Source: Paracoccus methylarcula (GTDB taxonomy: Bacteria; Pseudomonadota; Alphaproteobacteria; Rhodobacterales; Rhodobacteraceae). Taken from it: a DNA stretch of 64,000 bases. Position numbers and translations under genes: made by a program. Below, one piece after another: positions 18,910-28,100 of the stretch. The DNA is taken from contig NZ_PXNQ02000007.1 in the NCBI RefSeq assembly GCF_003007735.2, forward strand, positions 186,001-250,000, read 5' to 3'. How positions within the stretch are numbered: position 1 is the first letter of the stretch; each line of letters opens with the position of its first letter. The notes beneath the pieces are model-generated. The model saw nothing but the letters and a program-made list of their open reading frames with translations. It ran no database searches and was not told where the DNA came from.

Positions 18910-19059
18910 GGAAGAGAGGCCTTTCGCTGTTTGTCCCAGTCTATAGCGGGAGCATCAACAAGCGTCAAAACAACACTGGGTCATCGGAACGCGGCAAATT
19001 GCGGGCCGCCGGAGGGGGATTGCCGCGCGGGCAAGCCGGGTTCGGAAAGGCCGGGTCAT

Positions 19060-20289
19060 TCAGTGCCGCAGATTCGTTTCGCGGAACCGCTCGTCCCTTG
19101 CCCAACCGGAAATCGCCTCGACAAGCACCCGCACCATGCGGGCGCGCCATTGCGGATCGGTCAGATTGGCACGGTCGTGCTCATCGGTGATGAAGCCCAG
19201 TTCGAGCAGGGCCGAAGGGATGTCGGGGGATTTCAGCACCGAGAATGCCGCGCCCTGGATCGGCCGGTCATGCAATCCGATCCCCTGCAAGGCCATGCGC
19301 GAAGTCAGGAAACGGGCGAAATTCTCGGATCTCGGTTGGGTATCGGTGCGGGCGAAATCCATCATCACCGAGGCCAGCCCGTCATCCTTGCCGGTCAGGT
19401 CTATCCCCGACAGCAGGTCGCTGCGATCATGGCGCGTGGCCAGTTGCCTGGCCGCCTTTCCATTGGCCTTGGGATTCCAGACGAAGATGGTCGCCCCCGC
19501 CGCCTGACCGCTCGGCAGGGCATCGGCATGGAGCGACAGGAACAGGTCCGCGCCTGCATCCCGGGCCATGGTCATCCGCTTCTCAAGCCTGACGAAGCTG
19601 TCATCTTCCCGCGTCATCCTGACCGTGACGCCCTGCGCCTCCAGCGCGGTTCGCAGCTCTTTCGCAAAGCCCAGGACCAGGTCGGCCTCGGTCTCTCCGC
19701 CCGCCTGCGCGCCGGGATCGAAGCCGCCATGCCCGGGATCCAGCACCACCGTCAGGCCTTCGGCATCGGCTGTGGGGGGAGGCAGATCGGCGGGGGCGGG
19801 CAGGTTGCGCAGCGCCGCGGTGGCACTGGGCAGCGGAGCGAACTCATCCTCGGCGACCGGCTCCAGCCTGACCCGGATGACCGGCTGCGGAGCCTTGGTC
19901 CGCTGGCTTGCGCTGGTGATCCTGTAGGGGCCGGGAAGTTCCACCACGATACGGGACCATCCTTGCCGGAACGCGCCCCAGCGGATCGCCGGGACGGCAT
20001 CGTGGCCGAACAGATCCTCGGTCCGCAACCCGCTGAAATCGGTCTCCTTCAAATCGACGATCAGCCGCACCGGATCGCCCACGATAACGGCGCGATAGGG
20101 CACCGCCCGGCTTAGCGCGAGTTCAAGTTCCAGTGTCGGTTCGCGGCCCCAACCCCATCCCCAGCCACTCTCCTCGGCGGTCAGGGAAGAGGCGCCGACA
20201 AGTAGCCGCGCGGCCTCTTGCGCCGGGGCGGGGGCGGGGATCAGCAGCAAGAGGCTCAGCAGCAGCCATCTGGGCAAGGCAAGGCTCAT
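19060..20289 (-). CDS. amiC: N-acetylmuramoyl-L-alanine amidase (AmiC type)
   Basis: Periplasmic zinc amidase that cuts the stem peptide from muramic acid, needed for cell separation. Signal peptide at 1-23, AMIN-like beta domain at about 50-145 for envelope targeting, then an Amidase_3 catalytic domain from about 178. Zinc ligands visible are His187 (DPGHGG), Glu199 (GGETEAD) and His254 (SLHAD), with the catalytic Glu in LLELGFITD. Its ATG overlaps the stop of the upstream aminotransferase gene by 4 nt. The short GWGWGWGRE run near residue 42 is unusual but lies in a linker. Confidence 0.94.
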   Translation of the reverse strand: MSLALPRWLLLSLLLLIPAPAPAQEAARLLVGASSLTAEESGWGWGWGREPTLELELALSRAVPYRAVIVGDPVRLIVDLKETDFSGLRTEDLFGHDAVPAIRWGAFRQGWSRIVVELPGPYRITSASQRTKAPQPVIRVRLEPVAEDEFAPLPSATAALRNLPAPADLPPPTADAEGLTVVLDPGHGGFDPGAQAGGETEADLVLGFAKELRTALEAQGVTVRMTREDDSFVRLEKRMTMARDAGADLFLSLHADALPSGQAAGATIFVWNPKANGKAARQLATRHDRSDLLSGIDLTGKDDGLASVMMDFARTDTQPRSENFARFLTSRMALQGIGLHDRPIQGAAFSVLKSPDIPSALLELGFITDEHDRANLTDPQWRARMVRVLVEAISGWARDERFRETNLRH

Positions 20290-21418
20290 CGTGACGCCAT
20301 GAATTCCGTCAATCGCCGCAACCCTTCGGCAATATCAGATGTCGCGCGGGCATAGGAGAACCGCAGGGTCCGGGCACCCCGATCCGGGTCGAAATCCAGT
20401 CCCGGCGTGACCGCCACCCCGGCACGATCAAGAATTTCCGTCGCGAATGCCAGCGAATTATCGGTAAAATCCGACACATCGGCATAGATGTAGAACGCCC
20501 CTTCCGGCGGTGCGATCCGGGTAAAGCCCGCTTTCGGCAGCCCTTCCAGCATCAGGCGGCGGTTTTCCCGATAGAAGGCCAGATTGGCCTGCGCCTCGTC
20601 CTCGCAATCCAGCGCGGCCAGCGCCGCGACCTGGCTGGCATGGGGCGGGCAGATGAACAGGTTCTGGGCCAGACGCTCGACCGTGCGCAGATGCGTTTCC
20701 GGAACGATCATCCATCCGACCCGCCACCCGGTCATGGAAAAGTATTTACTGAAAGAGTTTACGACGAAAACCTCATCTGTAACCTCAAGTGCCGAATGGC
20801 AGCGGTCGCCATAGCTGAGCCCGTGATAGATCTCGTCCGAGATCACGGCCATGCCCTTTGCCGCAGCGGCTTGCGTCAATGCCCGCATCTCATCAAGCCG
20901 CAGCACCGTTCCCGAAGGGTTGCCGGGCGAGGCGAGGATCAACCCCTGCGCATCGGGCAGCGCGTCGGGCCGGGGTTGATAGCGGTCCTCGGGCCGGGTC
21001 TCGATCCCCACGGGTTCCAGCGACATGGCGCGCAGGATCTGGCGATAGCTGGGATAGCCGGGAAATCCCATCGCCACCCGGTTCCCGGCATCGAACAGTG
21101 CCGAGAAGGCCAGGATAAAGGCCCCGCTGCTGCCCGATGTCACCACCACGCGGGCCGGATCGAGATCGATCCCGTACCAGCGGCGATACAAATCCGCGAT
21201 CCCCCGGCGCAATTCGGGCAGGCCGAGGGCGACGGTATAGCCAAGCGGCTGATCCAGTGCCGCGGCCAGCGCCTTGCGCGCGCTGCGGGGGCGGGGGTGC
21301 CGGGCTGGCCGACCTCCATATGGATGATGTGGCGGCCTGCGGCCTCGGCCCGCGCGGCAGCCGCCATCACATCCATGACGATGAACGGATCAACCTGTCC
21401 GCGGGCGGATTGGCGCAT
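20286..21418 (-). CDS. Class I/II PLP-dependent aminotransferase (frame broken by 1 nt)
   Basis: Fold-type I aminotransferase. The PLP lysine lies in NSFSKYFSMTGWRVGWM, the cofactor Asp/Tyr in ISDEIYHGLSYG, and substrate-binding segments in SPGNPSGTV and the C-terminal RFSYA (Arg). The start is MRQSARGQVDPF at 21418. The frame breaks near 21282: GQPGTPAPAA continues in another frame as ARKALAAALDQPLGYT. The span is one nucleotide short of a multiple of three, and one C in GCCGCG repairs it. The product would have about 377 residues. The amino acid substrate cannot be told from the sequence. It is translationally coupled to amiC. Confidence 0.9.
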
Positions 21419-21572
21419 GCTCGGGCCTCGATATTCGTTTTGCGCCTTCTTAACGCGGCGCGGCGGCAGGCTCTAGTCTTTTGGGCGGCTTCACAGAGCC
21501 GTGTTGCGGCATTTCTTGCCATTACCGCGCACAGGGGCCAAGTTGCATCCGAATTATGTCCAGAGGTTTTCG

Positions 21573-22322
21573 ATGAAACGACTGATCGCCGCGCTGCTGC
21601 TCACCGCGACCCCGGTAATGGCATTCGATATCAATTCGATGTCCGAAGAGGAGAAAACCGCCTTCGGCGAGGCGGTGCGCGAATACCTGATGGCCAATCC
21701 CGAGGTGCTGGTCGAATCGATCAACGTGCTGGAGGAGCGCCGCGCCGCCGAGACGGTGCAGAACGACCAGCAACTGGTCGCGGCGAATCGCGAGGCCATT
21801 TTCGAGGACGGGCATTCATGGGTCGGCGGCAATCCCGATGGCGACCTGACCATGGTCGAGTTCATCGATTACCGCTGCGGCGTCTGCCGCCGTTTCAATG
21901 ACGAAGTCAAGAAGGTTGTCGAGGATGATGGTAATATCAAGCTGATCCTGAAGGAATTTCCTATTCTCGGGCAGGATAGCGAAGCGTCTTCCCGCTTTGC
22001 CGTGGCCGTCAAGCAGATCGCCGGGGACGAAGCCTATATGAAGGCCCATGACGAGCTGATCACCCTGCGCAGCCCGGCAACCATCGAGGCGCTGAAGAAG
22101 GTCGCGGAAAAGATCGGGGTCGATGCCGACGAGGTCGTGAACCGGATGAATACCGACGAGGTCAGCGACGTGCTGCGCGAGAACCATCAACTGGCAGAGC
22201 GGATGGCGATCATGGGCACGCCCACCTTCGTGATCGGCGACGAGCTTTTGCGGGGCGTGCCCGCCGAAGGGCTGACCGCCGCGGTCGAGGGGCTGCGCGC
22301 GAAGATGTCGGAAGAGGGCTGA
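21573..22322 (+). CDS. DsbA-family thiol-disulfide protein (Com1/ScsC-like)
   Basis: Periplasmic thioredoxin-fold protein of 249 residues. Signal peptide at 1-17 (ending TPVMA), then a helical N-terminal region (about 22-75) like the multimerisation stalk of ScsC/Com1 proteins. The catalytic domain has the CGVC motif (Cys102, Cys105) in FIDYRCGVCRRFN and the cis-proline in GTPTFVIGD. AGAGG lies just upstream of the chosen ATG; the longer frame has no signal peptide at its start. Function is likely disulfide formation or isomerisation in secreted proteins. No DsbB partner is in the window. Confidence 0.9.
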   Translation: MKRLIAALLLTATPVMAFDINSMSEEEKTAFGEAVREYLMANPEVLVESINVLEERRAAETVQNDQQLVAANREAIFEDGHSWVGGNPDGDLTMVEFIDYRCGVCRRFNDEVKKVVEDDGNIKLILKEFPILGQDSEASSRFAVAVKQIAGDEAYMKAHDELITLRSPATIEALKKVAEKIGVDADEVVNRMNTDEVSDVLRENHQLAERMAIMGTPTFVIGDELLRGVPAEGLTAAVEGLRAKMSEEG

Positions 22323-22362
22323 TTCGCGTTATCCCGGCCTTGGCGCGCCTGCGGTCGCGGAT

Positions 22363-22396
22363 GCCTCCGGCGGGGATATTTGCATGAAGAAGAGGG
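22363..22396 (+). repeat. Dispersed 3'-end element, copy 2
   Basis: GCCTCCGGCGGGGATATTT, then GCAT, then GAAGAAGAGG, starting about 40 nt after the dsbA-like stop and in the same orientation. Same pattern as copies at 2571, 27079 (minus) and 48183. This copy lacks the perfect hairpin that precedes the others. Confidence 0.75.
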
Positions 22397-22423
22397 CGCC
22401 ACCCGGAAGACCCGGCGGCCCTT

Positions 22424-23125
22424 CTATTCGGTCTTGGGCGTTTGCCTGCCGCCTTTCTGCTTGGGCTTTCTTGCTGGCGGATAGACCAGCCCGGCCGAGA
22501 TGACCAGCTTGGCCGCGTCCTCGACCGACATGTCCAGGAACACCACCTCGCTGGCGGGGGTGTAGATAAGAAAGCCCGAGGTCGGGTTGGGCGTTGTCGG
22601 CACGAAGACCGCGATCAGGTCCTCGGAACTATGGTCGAGGATTTCTCCCTTTGCCGGGCCCGCGACGAAGCCCACGCCCCATAATCCCTTGCGCGGATAT
22701 TCGATCAGGCAGGCGCGATCAAACCGGGCCTCGCTTTGTGACAGGATGGTTTCGGCGATCTGCTTGAGCCCGCCATAGACCGAGCGGATGATGGGCATCT
22801 GTGCCACGATCTGCTCGCCCGTGCGCAAAAGGGCCCGTCCGAGCCACCCCTTGGCCAGCCACCCGATCAGCACGGTGAACAGCAGGAAGACGACCACGCC
22901 GAGACCGCGCAGGTTGAGACCGACGTAATTCTCGGGCCGCCAGCGGGCCGGTATCATCGGCAGCACCCAGCTATCCATCCAGCCGGTCAGCGTCCAGATC
23001 AGCCAGACGGTGATGCCGATCGGCGCGACGACCACCAGCCCGGCAAGAAAATTCGAGCGCAGCATCGCCAGCAGCCCCGGTTTGCGGGTTGGCAATTGCA
23101 GGGGGGTAGGCTCGGGGTTCGACAT
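22424..23125 (-). CDS. DUF502 family membrane protein
   Basis: 233-residue inner-membrane protein. Two strong hydrophobic segments lie near residues 25-50 (FLAGLVVVAPIGITVWLIW) and 72-92 (LGVVVFLLFTVLIGWLA). The soluble C-terminal part contains the conserved DUF502 features QMPIIRSVYGGLKQI and VFVPTTPNPTSGFL. The tail is basic (ARKPKQKGGRQ). The family has no settled function in bacteria. It is convergent with the dsbA-like gene and divergent from the peptidase-RTX-Hint gene, and no operon partner is seen. Confidence 0.88.
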   Translation of the reverse strand: MSNPEPTPLQLPTRKPGLLAMLRSNFLAGLVVVAPIGITVWLIWTLTGWMDSWVLPMIPARWRPENYVGLNLRGLGVVVFLLFTVLIGWLAKGWLGRALLRTGEQIVAQMPIIRSVYGGLKQIAETILSQSEARFDRACLIEYPRKGLWGVGFVAGPAKGEILDHSSEDLIAVFVPTTPNPTSGFLIYTPASEVVFLDMSVEDAAKLVISAGLVYPPARKPKQKGGRQTPKTE

Positions 23126-23398
23126 GGGATGCAGAGAACAGGGCAGGCCGCGTTCCGGTCAAGACTCTATTTGGATGCGGCGGTCATTTTATCTGCCGCG
23201 ATCCCTTCGGGCGGCGGCAAGGAGGCGTCACGCCACGGTTGCATGATTCTAGAAATATATCTCAATAAGTTGAAATCGCTAAAAATTAATAATGACTCGT
23301 GAGAATTCTCATGCTATGGGAGGGAGGACAGGTTTTTTCCCGCGTTCCAGTTTTGCTTGTTGATCTGTCTCAACATTCGCAGGCAACTCGGGGACATC
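23126..23398. promoter_or_regulatory. AT-rich intergenic region before the peptidase-RTX-Hint gene
   Basis: 273 nt. The stretch 23248-23315 is strikingly AT-rich for this DNA (runs such as CTAAAAATTAATAATGACT), consistent with a promoter/UP region or a silencing-protein target for the rightward gene. The inverted repeat GAGAATTCTC at 23301-23310 is a perfect 10-bp palindrome. Confidence 0.5.
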
Positions 23399-25282
23399 AT
23401 GGCTCTGGAAATCGTCGATCCCAATTCGACCGAGGATGAACATCTCACCTCGGTGGACGTGAAATTCTCGGGCATGCATATCGGTGGCGGAATATATTTC
23501 AGCGCCAATCACAATCCGGCACCGGGCGGCAGCAGCACGGCGGTCCCCCAACGCAGCCTTGCCGGTGAGGCAGAGAGCCACGGCACGACGGAGCTGGATT
23601 ATACCCTGCCCGAAGGGGGCGAGCCGTGGGACGCCTATCGCGATGATACCGATGGCGACGGGAATCCGGACTTCGTGAAGGCTGGTTTCGACATGAGCAT
23701 GCATGTCGGCGACCGCCTCGCCAGCACCGGCGAATTCTATGATGGTCCCGCCATCCCGCTTCTGATCGCCAATGATCCGAACGACCTGTCGGGCATTGTC
23801 ACGATCACCGGGTATCCGGGTGCGGCGAATTCGCTGGACGGGCAGGAGGGGACGCTACACCAGACCAGCGGAACATTGACCTCCTATACCGAGCAGGATG
23901 TGAATGGCGATATCGGCGGCTATTTCCGCATAGATGGCGCCGAGGTGGTCGGCGGGATGAGCGGCGGCGCGAATTACCTCGATTACGATGCCGATGGCGA
24001 CGGCACGGCAGAAACCTATCTGATCGGAACCACTGCCCGCGTCTATGAATCGGGTGCGCCCGGGACGCCATTGCACGAGATCTGGGCCGAATCCCCTTCC
24101 TTCTCGCCGCATTACGCCGATCTGGCCAGTGCCATCGAGGGGCTGGACGGCGATGCCGCCCGGACCGCCGATGATTTCGCACGCATGACGTTGCTTTCGG
24201 CGCAAACGGCGGGCTCCACGCTGACCACCGTGCAGGGGCAGTTCTTTCACGAGGACATCCATGGAGGGGTGAACGCGGACACGCTGCTTGGCGCGGGCGG
24301 GGACGATCGCATCTTCGGCGGCGAGGGCGGCGACAGCATCGATGGCGGAACGGGTGCGGATTATGTCGATGGCGGCAGCGGCGATGACATGTTGACCGGC
24401 GGCGCGGGGGCGGACTGGTTCGCCGGAAGCGGATTCGGCGGCGGCACGACCGACCTGATTACCGATTTCGAGGCCGGGGGCGGCGATGTCATCGATCTCG
24501 GCTCCTATTTCCAGACGATGGATGATGTCGTGGCCGCAACCACCGAGATGGATGACGGCTCGATCCTGATCGACCTGTCCGGCGGTTCGGGTGACGGGTT
24601 CGTCAGGGTGCTGAATACGACCACGGCGGATCTGAACGCGGCGAATCTCAATGTCATCTGCTTTGCCGCCGGCACCTCGATCCGGACAGCGGCGGGCGAG
24701 AAAGAGATCGGCACATTGGTTCCGGGCGAGATGGTGCCAAGCTATGATGGCTCGGCCAGGACATTGCGGGCCATTCACAGCCGGACCCTGGGGTTGCGGG
24801 AATTGCGGGATCGCCGCCACCTGTGGCCGGTGCTCATTTCAGCCGGAGCCCTGGGAGAGGGCGTTCCACGGTGCGACATGCGCGTCTCGCCGCAGCATCG
24901 CATTCTCGTCAACAGCAGGATCGCCAGCCGGATGACCGGATCGACCGCGCTGATCCCGGCCAAGGCATTGCTGGATCTGCCGGGGGTGACGCAGCCGCGT
25001 CCCGATGCGCCGGTGACCTATATGCACCTGGTCTTCGAAACCCACGAGATCATCGAGGCCGATGGCTGCTGGAGCGAAAGCTTCTATCCCGGCGAAGAGG
25101 CGATGCAAGTGCTGCCCAAGGCGGTGGTCGCGGAATATGCCGAGATATTCCGGGATTTCGGCACGGTCTCACCCGCCGCAAGCCTGATGCGGACGCAACG
25201 GGCCCGCCGCCTGGTCGCGCGGCATATCAGGAACGGCAAATCCCTGCAGAAGCCCGATTCACGTCTCGGCGCTCATGGCTGA
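23399..25282 (+). CDS. Predicted V8-like serine peptidase fused to RTX repeats and a Hint domain
   Basis: 627-residue multidomain protein without an N-terminal signal peptide. Residues about 20-215 resemble a trypsin/V8-type peptidase. The candidate triad is His38 (YFSANH), Asp98 (GFDMSM) and Ser188 (GGMSGGANYL), with the V8-like GYPG at 138-141. Calcium-type loops DDTDGDGNPDF and DYDADGDGTAE interrupt it. Residues about 288-345 are RTX nonapeptides (GGDDRIFGGEGGDSIDGG), which point to type I secretion. The Hint_2 module begins at Cys421 (VICFAAGTSI) and has SPQHRILV at 497-504; it should cleave at its N-terminal Cys. The last 24 nt overlap the convergent psuG end. The N-terminal assignment is by motif reading only. 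Confidence 0.75.
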   Translation: MALEIVDPNSTEDEHLTSVDVKFSGMHIGGGIYFSANHNPAPGGSSTAVPQRSLAGEAESHGTTELDYTLPEGGEPWDAYRDDTDGDGNPDFVKAGFDMSMHVGDRLASTGEFYDGPAIPLLIANDPNDLSGIVTITGYPGAANSLDGQEGTLHQTSGTLTSYTEQDVNGDIGGYFRIDGAEVVGGMSGGANYLDYDADGDGTAETYLIGTTARVYESGAPGTPLHEIWAESPSFSPHYADLASAIEGLDGDAARTADDFARMTLLSAQTAGSTLTTVQGQFFHEDIHGGVNADTLLGAGGDDRIFGGEGGDSIDGGTGADYVDGGSGDDMLTGGAGADWFAGSGFGGGTTDLITDFEAGGGDVIDLGSYFQTMDDVVAATTEMDDGSILIDLSGGSGDGFVRVLNTTTADLNAANLNVICFAAGTSIRTAAGEKEIGTLVPGEMVPSYDGSARTLRAIHSRTLGLRELRDRRHLWPVLISAGALGEGVPRCDMRVSPQHRILVNSRIASRMTGSTALIPAKALLDLPGVTQPRPDAPVTYMHLVFETHEIIEADGCWSESFYPGEEAMQVLPKAVVAEYAEIFRDFGTVSPAASLMRTQRARRLVARHIRNGKSLQKPDSRLGAHG

Positions 25283-26181
25283 GGCGATGCCCGCCGCCAA
25301 ACGCGCATTGTTCATCACCAGCGCGATATTCGATTGCAGGGACCGCCCTTCGGTCAGCTCGAAGATCCGTTGCAGCAGGAAGGGCGTGACCGATTTGGCG
25401 GCGACACCCTGTGCCTCGGCCTCGGTCAGCGCCTGTTCGATCACCGGCATGATCTCGTCGCGCGGAATTTCCGCCTCCGCCGGGATCGGGTTGGCGACGA
25501 ACTGCCCGCCTGTCAGCCCGAGCCGGGCGCGCATCGCGGCGCTTGCGGCGATCTCGGCCGGGCTGTCCGCGCGCAGCGGTGCCACGATCCCCGAGCTGCG
25601 CGACCAGAAGGCCGGCAACTCGTCCTGCCCATAGGCGAAGACAGGTACGCCGAGCGTCTCTAGCACCTCCCATGTCTTGGGCAGGTCGAGGATCGCCTTG
25701 GCGCCCGCCGCCACCACGGTCACCGGGGTCTGTGACAGCTCCTGCAGGTCGGCCGAGATGTCAAAGCTGCTTTCGGCCCCGCGATGAACCCCGCCGATGC
25801 CGCCAGTGGCAAAGACCCGGATCCCGGCCAGATGGGCGCAGATCATCGTCGCGGCAACGGTGGTTGCCCCGGTGCGGCCCAGGGCCAGGCACACGGCCAG
25901 GTCGGCGCGGGAAAGCTTCATGGCCTGGTCGGACGGGGTCTGCGCCAGCGCCTCCAGCGTCTGGTCCGTCAGGCCGATATGGATCCGCCCGTCCATGACC
26001 GCGATGGTGGCAGGGGTGCGCCCGCGTCGCGGATCACGCCTTCGACCTCGCGCGCCATTTCCAGGTTCTGCGGATAGGGCATCCCATGGGTGATGATCGT
26101 CGATTCCAGCGCCACGATCGGGCGATGATCGGCCAGCGCGGCCGAAACCTCGGGCGAGAATGTCAGCGGGGCGTCTTTCAT
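25259..26181 (-). CDS. psuG: Pseudouridine-5'-phosphate glycosidase PsuG (frame broken by 1 nt)
   Basis: Splits pseudouridine 5'-phosphate to uracil and ribose 5-phosphate. The family motifs are clear: [20 protein letters not shown] near the N-terminus with conserved Glu26, then [16 protein letters not shown], the [12 protein letters not shown] loop, and SPAEIA. The frame breaks near 26018 between DAGA and TPATIAV; the span is one nucleotide short of a multiple of three, and one C in GCCACC restores about 307 residues. The start overlaps the kinase stop by 4 nt (ATGA at 26178-26181). With the PfkB kinase it forms a kinase-glycosidase route for recycling pseudouridine. Confidence 0.92.
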
Positions 26182-27059
26182 GGAACATCCTTTCCGGAAA
26201 CATGGGCGGCGGCGGCGAAGGCTGCCTGCCGCAGGGCCGCGTCGCGCGGCTGGTGGTTCAGTTCGGCCGCCAGATGCGCGGCCAGGAAACAATCGCCCGC
26301 CCCGGTGACACGTGCGACATGCACCACCGGCGGCGCGGCGGTCAATGTCGTACCGCCCGCGACAGCCTCGGCGGCAGGGTGGGGGCCATCGGTGACCAGC
26401 ACCCGCGCCGCACCGCGCGCCACCACGGCCTCGGCGGCAGAGGCGGCGTCGGGACAGGCCCGTCCGGCGAGGATCTCGGCCTCCAGCCGGTTGAGATAGA
26501 AGCATCCGCGCCGGGCGGCAATCAGCGGCTCCAGCCGCTCGGCCTTGCCGGGGCTGGCGGGAACGATGCGCAGATCGGCCTTGGCCAATGCGGGATCGCG
26601 GGCGATTGCGGCCAGCAGATCCTCGGTCAGGTTGCCGTCCAGCACCACCGGCCCGGTCCATCCGGCCAGATCACCGGAGAGCGGCGCAAGGATCGCCTCG
26701 CCCGCCTGTTCCAGCCCGTGGACATCGGCGATGGCGGCGATCAGGCCCTGGCTGTCCTCGATTCCCATGTAGCAATCGGTGGGCGGCCCGGCATCGCGGG
26801 TCAGCCATCCGGTCAGCACGCCAAGCCGCTCGGCCTCGGCCAACAGTGCCTCGCCCTCGGGATCGCGCCCTACCGCCGACAGCACGGCGGGCCGCAACTG
26901 CCACCGCGCCAGCGCGATGGCGACATTCAGCGCCACGCCCCCCGGCAAATGCCGGATCCGTCCGGGCACATCGGCACCAGGGGCCATCCGACGGGGCGAC
27001 CGCCCGATCACGTCCCACAGCATCGCGCCGATGCACAGGATATCCGGGCGAAGGCTCAT
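26178..27059 (-). CDS. PfkB-family sugar kinase, probable pseudouridine kinase
   Basis: 293-residue ribokinase-type kinase. It has the N-terminal PfkB signature region ([17 protein letters not shown]), substrate-side residues, and the C-terminal signature [17 protein letters not shown] with the catalytic Asp in GAGD. The start at 27059 ([11 protein letters not shown]) has GGGAG upstream. Immediate coupling to psuG makes pseudouridine the likely substrate (phosphorylated at 5'), but PfkB proteins are hard to assign without context. Confidence 0.85.
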   Translation of the reverse strand: MSLRPDILCIGAMLWDVIGRSPRRMAPGADVPGRIRHLPGGVALNVAIALARWQLRPAVLSAVGRDPEGEALLAEAERLGVLTGWLTRDAGPPTDCYMGIEDSQGLIAAIADVHGLEQAGEAILAPLSGDLAGWTGPVVLDGNLTEDLLAAIARDPALAKADLRIVPASPGKAERLEPLIAARRGCFYLNRLEAEILAGRACPDAASAAEAVVARGAARVLVTDGPHPAAEAVAGGTTLTAAPPVVHVARVTGAGDCFLAAHLAAELNHQPRDAALRQAAFAAAAHVSGKDVP

Positions 27060-27078
27060 GCCACTCCCACCCTGTGTC

Positions 27079-27124
27079 GCTTCTTCTTCATCCAAATATC
27101 CCGGGGAGTCGCCGGAACGGCGAC
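27079..27124 (-). repeat. Dispersed 3'-end element, copy 4, with hairpin
   Basis: Read on the minus strand: hairpin GTCGCCG-TTC-CGGCGAC (27124-27108), then CCCCGGGATATTT, GGAT, GAAGAAGAAG. It begins about 50 nt past the arsR stop and is oriented with arsR. The hairpin is a candidate arsR terminator. Confidence 0.75.
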
Positions 27125-27173
27125 GGGGCAGCGCCCGGCCTGGCACCGGCCATCACCGGATAACGCAGCAACA

Positions 27174-27527
27174 TCATGCCTGATCCTCGCCCCATTCGCG
27201 CATCTGCACATCCAGAAACCGTTCGAACTCGTCCAGGTCCACCGGATCGAACTGCCCGAAACCCTGCATCCAGACCGAGGCCGCACGCATTCCCTCGGGA
27301 TCCAGCATGCACCAGTTGATCCGGCCCCGCCGTTCCTGCCGGATCAGCCCGGCCGCCGCAAGTACCCCCAGGTGCTTCGAGATCGCCGCAAGGCTCATCT
27401 CGAAGGGTGCGGCGACATCGCTGACCGCCATGTCATCCTCGAGCAGCATCGACAGGACCTTCCGCCGCGTCGGATCGGCGAGGGCGGCGAAGATCAGGTC
27501 CAGCCGGTCGGGAGAGGGGGCGGGCAT
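27174..27527 (-). CDS. ArsR-family transcriptional regulator
   Basis: Winged-helix regulator of 117 residues. The HTH core is FAALADPTRRKVLSML followed by MAVSDVAAPFEMSLAAISKHLGVL, then the wing GLIRQERRGRINWCML. It lacks the metal-binding ELCVCDL motif, so it is of the SdpR-like, non-metal branch, which often controls START-domain or transport genes. The start at 27527 (MPAPSPDRLDL) fits the family; a GTG at 27608 is possible but has no ribosome site. The palindrome at 27574-27589 may be its own operator. No typical target gene follows it. Confidence 0.85.
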   Translation of the reverse strand: MPAPSPDRLDLIFAALADPTRRKVLSMLLEDDMAVSDVAAPFEMSLAAISKHLGVLAAAGLIRQERRGRINWCMLDPEGMRAASVWMQGFGQFDPVDLDEFERFLDVQMREWGEDQA

Positions 27528-27573
27528 GGAGGGCGGTCCCTTGGTGATGGAATGGGCGGATGGCGCGGAATGC

Positions 27574-27589
27574 TCAACTTGGCGGTTGA
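27574..27589. promoter_or_regulatory. Candidate ArsR operator
   Basis: Inverted repeat TCAAC-TTGGCG-GTTGA, about 50 nt upstream of arsR in the gap shared with the atp operon. ArsR proteins bind such short dyads in their own promoters; this is inference from position and symmetry. Confidence 0.45.
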
Positions 27590-27688
27590 ATAATGTCTGC
27601 CGGGTCACCGGAATGCAAGCCGGGCGACAGAATCGGGTGGTTGGGAAAATAAAGCGAAATCAGTCTTTTGCGATCCCGCCTCAGTTGC

Positions 27689-27717
27689 TTGACTTGAACC
27701 GGGATCCACCCTAGACA
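27689..27717 (+). promoter_or_regulatory. Putative promoter of the atp F0 operon
   Basis: TTGACT at 27689-27694 and TAGACA at 27712-27717 are separated by 17 nt, a good housekeeping-sigma pattern. The start codon of atpI lies 30 nt downstream. Confidence 0.6.
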
Positions 27718-27747
27718 CCGGGCCGAGTGATAACGGGGGCGTGACAG

Positions 27748-28098
27748 ATGGCCGAAGGGCCCCAGAATGGCGCGGATCGGGAAAACAATACCGACCGGCT
27801 GCGCGATCTGGAGAAGCGGCTGTCCCGCATGACCCCCAAGCCCGAGGCCGAAAGGCCGAAGGCAGCCTATGACCAGGCGCATATTGCCTGGCGCATGGTG
27901 ATCGAACTCGTGGCGGGCATCGGGCTTGGCTTCGGGATCGGTTTTGGTCTGGATTATCTGTTCGGCACGACGCCGTTCCTGATGATCCTGTTCGTATTTC
28001 TCGGCTTCGCGGCCGGCATCAAGACGATGATGCGCACCGCGTCCGAGCTTGGCACAAAGCCCGGCGAGACAGCGCCGGACAGGGAAAAGAGGGATTGA
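27748..28098 (+). CDS. atpI: ATP synthase accessory protein AtpI
   Basis: 116-residue membrane protein encoded ahead of the F0 genes; AtpI assists c-ring assembly and may help magnesium uptake in other bacteria. The first 45 residues are charged and helical. Two transmembrane segments follow ([20 protein letters not shown] and [19 protein letters not shown]). First gene of atpI-atpB-atpE-atpF'-atpF, with a promoter just upstream. Its stop lies 2 nt before the GTG chosen for atpB. Confidence 0.93.
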   Translation: MAEGPQNGADRENNTDRLRDLEKRLSRMTPKPEAERPKAAYDQAHIAWRMVIELVAGIGLGFGIGFGLDYLFGTTPFLMILFVFLGFAAGIKTMMRTASELGTKPGETAPDREKRD

Positions 28099-28100
28099 TC

